From: Candidatus Fermentithermobacillaceae bacterium
Lineage (GTDB): Bacteria; Bacillota; Sulfobacillia; Fermentithermobacillales; DUSS01
Reading direction: 5' to 3'
NCBI GenBank assembly: GCA_012842495.1
Contig: DUSS01000027.1
Span: 1 to 64,000, forward strand
DNA: 64,000 bases
In this document: one piece after another, positions 60,401-64,000 of the stretch
Layout of the letters: every line of letters starts with the position of its first letter
Numbering within the stretch: position 1 is the first letter of the stretch
Translations under genes and position numbers: made by a program
Notes under the pieces: model-generated
Told to the model about the DNA's origin: nothing
Database searches by the model: none
The model's input: the letters and a program-made list of their open reading frames with translations, nothing else

Positions 60401-62071
60401 GGCGTATCGCGGGTCGCTTTCCTTTCGCATCGTGGCGTAATGGACCACCCCAGTGATTCCTCCGTTCGTACCGCGGGTATATGTCCTCTTGCCCCAATCG
60501 ATGCGATTAGTCTTGGCGGCCCACGTGAGTTCCGCGAGGGTCAGAACGTCGGGGTAGGTCTCGGAGCGTCTCACGTTCTGCCCCGCAGCGTCACGGCACC
60601 CGGTGACAACCGGGACGGGGATGCCCGCATCGGGCGTGGCTGTCGCGCCGGTCTTGTCGAGGCGGGTGAAGTCCACCTCTGCGACTGCAAACCGTTCAAG
60701 CTCGAACACCTCGTCCAGGGTGTATCTTCCGTGTGGGTCCGAGACGGTCGTGTATTGCACGCTACCGTCTTTGAACCGTGTCTTTACGGTTACGTTAGGG
60801 ATGCCGGGCTCCCCGGGGTTCTGTCTGGCATCTCCGTTTTCGTCGAAAAACACGGTACCCCTGATGTACCCGTACCATCTGGGTATCCCTACGTCTCCGA
60901 GATCCACCGTTTCCCCGGCCCCGACCTGCACCGTGCGGAACGACATGATGTGGTCAAGCGGTTCGTCCCATATTGCCATCTGGTACGTTCCGGGCGGGAC
61001 GTTCTCTATGAGGAAGCTCCCGTTGGTATCTCCCCTGCCCGTGTAGACCTGGCGGTCGGTCCTGCCGATATCGGTCAAAGCTATCCAGGGCCGGTCCACC
61101 GGCTCCCCCAGTACCAGGGGCCTTACCGGCGGTACAAACTCGATGATAGTGCGGACTCTTCCTTTGATCTTCCCCGTCTGCCAGGGCATTGAAGGGCCGA
61201 ACTCCATGGGTCTCACGAAACCGATCCAGACGAGGGCTGCCTTGAATCCTTCGCGCGGGCTGTACCCGTCGTTTCCCTCTTCGATCCACGCGTCGATGAC
61301 ATGGGTACCCTCGATGGTTGTCGTCTGGATCCAGTCAGTTCCATCAGGAGGGATAGCCTGGACTCCGTACTTGCCGGGAGGCAGATTTTCGATCACGGCA
61401 TCGCCGTTTGCGTCCGTAAGTATTTTGCCCCCGGTTCCGGGGATGGGCACGGGCATCCCGTTCTCGTCTCGTAGGAGACGACCGTCCGGACCGGTCTGGT
61501 ATTTAGTTCCAAGAGCGTTCCCGAAGTAGTCTACCGTGACCTGCCCTCGCGCGTCATGGATGATGATGTGAAAGCCTTCGAGTCCTGTCTCCAGCGGAAA
61601 GTCATCTTCGCCGTTGACGGGGGCGTTATCGTGAAATACATGAACTCTGATCTTTGACAGGGGAAGAGGGTGCGGAACGAGGTCTACCGTGACGTCAGTA
61701 TCCTGTCCTGCCACTTTGACCCAGGCTCCACCCATCTTGTAGCCACGTGCTCTCACGGAAACGACGTAGTCGCCGTCCGGGACCTCGACTACCGGAGGGA
61801 TATCCGGAGCCGCTTCGCCCGCCGCCACCACGCGGCTGTGGCTTGGGCCGGGCCTTAAGGATGGCAGCTTCGCGGGGTCCCGTTGGTCTTCAGGGACATC
61901 CACCTGGGGATCTCCTACATTGTTCTCGTTGACCACGAACTTGAATTCGGGTATCTGCAAGCCGGTAGCAGAATCTCTCGCAACCACTCTGAGCTTGCGT
62001 CCGCAAGCAGCTGCGCTGCCCCGGGGATCCGGTGGTTGTCTCCGCTGCGCAGTCCGCCACTCTTCCAGCAT
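57452..62071 (-). CDS. Very large multidomain beta-sandwich / parallel beta-helix protein
   Basis: A 1539-residue protein. The first 900 residues hold carboxypeptidase-regulatory/Cna-B/SdrD-B-like modules (ITDANG-type turns such as LTDANGDAVIENLPPGKYGV, GRGDTNGSFLIENVPPGTY, GTVFFDENGDARQNPGEPG). A TIG/IPT-like domain follows at about 915-1000 (TVHVTGRGFGDNPGSVLL), then a right-handed parallel beta helix at about 1005-1400 (SYRTIQSAIDAASDGSLI, NNVIRSNGGGFGGGV, IYNNYIVNNVSTDLGGGI), ending in a YDTGADEY anchor-type motif. The ATG at 62071 has GGGAGG 8 bases upstream. No signal peptide, sortase motif or membrane helix is seen, which is odd for a surface-type protein. It precedes the cupredoxin genes by 28 bases and is probably co-transcribed with them. 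Confidence 0.85.
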   Translation of the reverse strand: MLEEWRTAQRRQPPDPRGSAAACGRKLRVVARDSATGLQIPEFKFVVNENNVGDPQVDVPEDQRDPAKLPSLRPGPSHSRVVAAGEAAPDIPPVVEVPDGDYVVSVRARGYKMGGAWVKVAGQDTDVTVDLVPHPLPLSKIRVHVFHDNAPVNGEDDFPLETGLEGFHIIIHDARGQVTVDYFGNALGTKYQTGPDGRLLRDENGMPVPIPGTGGKILTDANGDAVIENLPPGKYGVQAIPPDGTDWIQTTTIEGTHVIDAWIEEGNDGYSPREGFKAALVWIGFVRPMEFGPSMPWQTGKIKGRVRTIIEFVPPVRPLVLGEPVDRPWIALTDIGRTDRQVYTGRGDTNGSFLIENVPPGTYQMAIWDEPLDHIMSFRTVQVGAGETVDLGDVGIPRWYGYIRGTVFFDENGDARQNPGEPGIPNVTVKTRFKDGSVQYTTVSDPHGRYTLDEVFELERFAVAEVDFTRLDKTGATATPDAGIPVPVVTGCRDAAGQNVRRSETYPDVLTLAELTWAAKTNRIDWGKRTYTRGTNGGITGVVHYATMRKESDPRYAVAEDFEPGVPGVTVNLYSALVDPETGEVTQGDLLSSVETDAWAHPTGCTTPEGEPVPCYEVPGISNQIRPGVFDGGYSFGGLAPGPYIVEVVPPPGYRVLDETSVNRGEGDDFAPAEGWAPDPMSPGASAVHAGESRPGGRSVSIPSAPKGHVPRGTWGKMPALMAPPSYFPVPDPPYYDPRRKIVEVREGLNATADFFIYTDVPVAGRIVGFLLDDVNIETDPAFIYYGEKRGIPDTPVGIRDFRGKLLTTVHSDINGVFEVLLPSTYTRNSPTPSGVVPAMYQVIGNDPGDPDRPNERYNPNYQTLKLVFDVWPGKTTYADVALFPITAFVARPGAQFSRPPGCDVPPGIPEVFRFDRVYVTVDGPRTVHVTGRGFGDNPGSVLLDDQSVLVTAWTDTSIAFEVPPDAGGPRQVTIVKDDGSRTCNAITLHVFDESYRPPVLEVPSPSYRTIQSAIDAASDGSLIVVAPGIYYESPIIYKNLKLQGHGAHDTVIDGRFFLSYEGEWLQRISSIDFDGPDLVPQDQVKELSRGQVVTFVARDGQYSSAFRTQLDGFTITGARGEEGGGVYVYAYCRHLILSNNVIRSNGGGFGGGVVVGKAYAGKCHNEGIRIHHNRIANNGGISLAGGIGIYSGAGGYEIDHNAICGNYSAEYGGGISHFGLSEGGKIHHNCLLFNSSFDEGGGILVGGEKPLPPAVVSQGSGEVDIFNNRIEGNVANDDGGGIRVLMAGKHRVRIYNNYIVNNVSTDLGGGIALDDSSYVCIYNNTIAKNITTATAEDSDGRPHAAGLASEPHSVPFMESLAPGEPAYSDPVLFNNIFWDNRAGFYDQTLNGGRGGIAGIGAPGDPNPVNVLDIEVSGIPAYLYPEHCCLSRPYPGGRDNQVGDPSFVREYDTSVTAVAFNMEPDFKSVKIVTVTPELQGDYHLTTASVLAIDRGTPSVTRVIEGNPVVFHAPADDYDGETRPQGAGYDTGADEYSGGL

Positions 62072-62295
62072 ACCTGATTCCTCCCGCGCCCCGGCAGGGG
62101 AAACATACTGATTAGTCACATACTACGCAGGCTGGGCGTGCAATGACACCACTAACGGCGAAAACACGGAGGCACGCCCGGCGCTGAACGTCGAGGACGA
62201 TCTAAGTCTTCACAAGCACTTGCCTGATTTCACACGGAGTGGTACATTTTGTTGTAGGTCCAATTTCCGTACTTAATTAAGGAAGGGAGCGTAAC

Positions 62296-63372
62296 ATGAG
62301 AAGACTGTTAGCGGCTTCAATGTTGCTGGCATTGGCGCTTGTAACTTTACCAGGCTGTTCGAGCGGCCCCACGGTGGCAAAGGTGGGCCTCGGGCACATT
62401 ACTTCTATAGCTAAGTCCACCGATCTGAAGGTTAACGAGGACGGGACGGTCACTCCCCCCACCGCTCAGGTCGACACCGTGATTGCCGTTGTAGCTTTTG
62501 ACAAAAACGGCAAGGTCGTAGCGGCGACCATTGATACCGCTCAGACCAAGGTAAAGTTCGACAAGGACCTTCAGGTTGCCAGCGACTTGGCGGAAGAAGG
62601 CAAAACCAAGGTAGAGCTGGGCGACGCTTACGGGATGGCCAAGGTCTCTAGCATCGGGAAGGAATGGTACCAGCAGATAGCTGAGTTCGAGAAGTGGATG
62701 GTAGGCAAGACAGTAGAGGAAATCAAAGCCCTCAAAGTTAAGCAGCGCGACGCTGCTCACCCGGCGGTACCTGATGTTCCCGAGCTGACCTCGCTTGTAA
62801 CCATAACGGTGCAAGATTACATCGCCGCCGTCGACGAGGCGTACAAGAACGCCGTGGACGTCCCGAAGGGAATCGCCAGCCTCGGTCTCGGGCACGTGAT
62901 AAGCATCAGCAAGTCCAGGGGCTACTCGGTCAAAGAAGATGGTACTGAGGTTTTGCCGGTGGCCCAGGTTGACACGACCATGGCGGGTGTCGCTTTCGAC
63001 AAGAACGGAAAGATCGTCAGCGCCCTGATCGACACCGCTCAGACCAAGGTCAACTACGACAAGGACGGCAAGGTCACGAACAAGACTGCCGAACTCAAGA
63101 CCAAGAAGGAGCTCGGCGATGCCTACGGGATGGCCAAGGCCTCATCGATCAAGAAGGAATGGTACCAGCAGATCGCCGAACTCGAGAAGTGGATGACCGG
63201 CAAGACGGTGGACGAGGTCAAGGCGATGAAGGTTAAGGAACGCGACGCTGCTCATCCGGCTGTGCCCGACGTCCCCGAACTCACTTCCTCTGTTACCATT
63301 ACGGTCCAGGATTACATCAAGGCCGTCGTCGAGGCTCGTGACAGGGCCAAGAGCGTAGTGCCCACCAAGTAA
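62296..63372 (+). CDS. Lipoprotein of two tandem homologous repeats, possible flavin carrier
   Basis: A 358-residue lipoprotein. The signal ends in LVTLPGC (lipidated Cys about residue 21). The mature part is two repeats of about 160 residues; for example GLGHITSIAKS/GLGHVISISKS, TAQTKVKFDKD/TAQTKVNYDKD, GDAYGMAKVSSI/GDAYGMAKASSI and VPELTSLVTITVQDYI/VPELTSSVTITVQDYI. An ApbE gene follows on the same strand, and ApbE attaches FMN to Thr in extracytoplasmic proteins. The TSSVTIT stretch of each repeat could be a diverged attachment site, but the canonical SGAT motif is absent. AAGGAAGGGAG precedes the ATG. Confidence 0.75.
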   Translation: MRRLLAASMLLALALVTLPGCSSGPTVAKVGLGHITSIAKSTDLKVNEDGTVTPPTAQVDTVIAVVAFDKNGKVVAATIDTAQTKVKFDKDLQVASDLAEEGKTKVELGDAYGMAKVSSIGKEWYQQIAEFEKWMVGKTVEEIKALKVKQRDAAHPAVPDVPELTSLVTITVQDYIAAVDEAYKNAVDVPKGIASLGLGHVISISKSRGYSVKEDGTEVLPVAQVDTTMAGVAFDKNGKIVSALIDTAQTKVNYDKDGKVTNKTAELKTKKELGDAYGMAKASSIKKEWYQQIAELEKWMTGKTVDEVKAMKVKERDAAHPAVPDVPELTSSVTITVQDYIKAVVEARDRAKSVVPTK

Positions 63373-63386
63373 GAGCTGCGGACTTC

Positions 63387-63420
63387 ACTCCCCCGCTCCG
63401 CTACGAGCGGGGGAGTTTTC
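63387..63420 (+). terminator. Rho-independent terminator after the repeat lipoprotein
   Basis: ACTCCCCCGCT (63387-63397) pairs with AGCGGGGGAGT (63406-63416) over 11 base pairs and runs into TTTTCTCTTT. It is a strong intrinsic terminator 15 bases after the stop codon, so the ApbE gene is not simply the second gene of the same full-length transcript. Confidence 0.92.
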
Positions 63421-63514
63421 TCTTTAGCTTCCGAGCATAGAGGTTTCTGTTAGCTTGAGATTAGCTCCAAGACGCAAGTAGCACCCATTTAAACGTGAAC
63501 AAGCGGTGACGTCG

Positions 63515-64000
63515 ATGATCAAAAAAAGGTCCGGGATTGTGCTGGCAGCTGTAACCGCGCTCATTGTGGCAGCCGGCTCTTTCTACTATCTCATGACCAG
63601 GAATCGATACCAGAAATATACCGACTCCTTCTTCGACACGTTTGACACCGTGGTCACGGTCGTGGCCTACACCAGGAACGAACAGGAGTTCAAGTCGTAT
63701 TTCGGAAAGATCCACGCTCGCTACCAGGAACTTCACCGGTTATACGACATCTATAACACTTACCCAGGCATAAACAACATCAAGACCATCAATGATAACG
63801 CAGGTGTAAAACCTGTCGTCGTTTCTAAGGAGATAATCGACCTAATCAAATTCTCCAAGGACTGGTACAATCGCACCGGTGGCAAAACCAACATCGCCAT
63901 GGGACCGGTCTTGAGGATATGGCACGAATACCGCCAGGAAGGCCAGGATGACCCCGCTAATGCGAAAATACCGCCTATGGAGGACTTACTCAAAGCCAAA
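63515..64000 (+). CDS. apbE: FAD:protein FMN transferase ApbE-like (5' part)
   Basis: The first 162 codons of an ApbE-family protein, cut by the window end. A membrane signal/anchor (IVLAAVTALIVAAGSFYYL) is followed by SFFDTFDTVVTVVAYT, then YDIYNTYPGINNI and the family-typical TNIAMGPVLRIWHEYR. ApbE transfers FMN from FAD to a Thr of exported redox proteins at the outer face of the membrane. ATG 63515 has GGTGA upstream; GTG 63506 is an alternative. The gene stays open to base 64000. Confidence 0.85.
   Translation, partial: MIKKRSGIVLAAVTALIVAAGSFYYLMTRNRYQKYTDSFFDTFDTVVTVVAYTRNEQEFKSYFGKIHARYQELHRLYDIYNTYPGINNIKTINDNAGVKPVVVSKEIIDLIKFSKDWYNRTGGKTNIAMGPVLRIWHEYRQEGQDDPANAKIPPMEDLLKAK

Noticed and set aside
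1-64000. CRISPR arrays or intact insertion sequences.
   Set aside because: No regularly spaced direct repeats, transposase genes or terminal inverted repeats were seen on reading the window.

Overview
The window looks like the chromosome of a Gram-positive, Bacillota-type bacterium, probably Clostridia-like. The signs are strong GGAGG-type ribosome sites in front of nearly every gene, frequent TTG and GTG starts, a tRNA-dependent T-box leader on the cysteine genes, mannose-type PTS genes, and lipoprotein signals of the low-G+C Gram-positive style despite G/C-rich third codon positions. No rRNA, tRNA, CRISPR array or insertion sequence with terminal repeats was found by eye.

Layout. 1-3140 (+): tail of a short-chain dehydrogenase, then a winged-helix regulator and an ABC-2 exporter (ATPase and permease). 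3265-9793 (-): a broken lipoprotein gene, a helix-hairpin-helix protein, lipoproteins of unknown role, an N-acyl-D-amino-acid deacylase and PRPP synthetase. 9794-11372: decayed DNA with gene remnants. 11373-14742 (+): a nuclease that fuses an RNase HIII-like domain, a zinc ribbon and a PIN domain, then an ImmA/IrrE metallopeptidase overlapping a DUF4411 PIN-like gene. 14944-27317 (-): a complete type 3 BREX phage-defence operon, brxF-brxC-pglXI-brxHII-pglZ-brxA. The last two blocks form a defence island. Its downstream edge carries a copy of the 5' end of the D-aminoacylase gene, and its upstream edge carries a broken AbrB-like gene and a malic-enzyme tail.

28036-37639 (-): one peptide/D-amino-acid scavenging operon behind a near-consensus promoter, with a D-aminoacylase, a threonine/serine dehydratase-like enzyme, OppA, a serine hydrolase and OppBCDF. 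38128-40140 (-): T-box(Cys)-cysE-cysK. 40320-47858: a large lipoprotein (intact relative of the broken one at 3.3-4.3 kb), malic enzyme, a double-HD (HD-GYP) protein and an M20 amidohydrolase. Extra malic-enzyme tails lie behind the M20 gene and behind oppF. 48206-53991 (-): a carbohydrate operon with a SorC regulator, PTS IIA, IIB, a fused IIC-IID, a DhnA-type aldolase and a zinc dehydrogenase. 54203-62071 (-): a 1539-residue beta-helix surface-type protein followed by three tandem two-domain cupredoxin proteins. 62296-64000 (+): a lipoprotein made of two tandem repeats and the start of an ApbE flavin transferase.

The two most novel-looking items are the RNase HIII-zinc ribbon-PIN fusion in the defence island, and the cupredoxin trio, in which the eight histidines expected of a multicopper-oxidase trinuclear centre appear to be divided between two separate polypeptides. 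Both are inferences from motifs read by eye.
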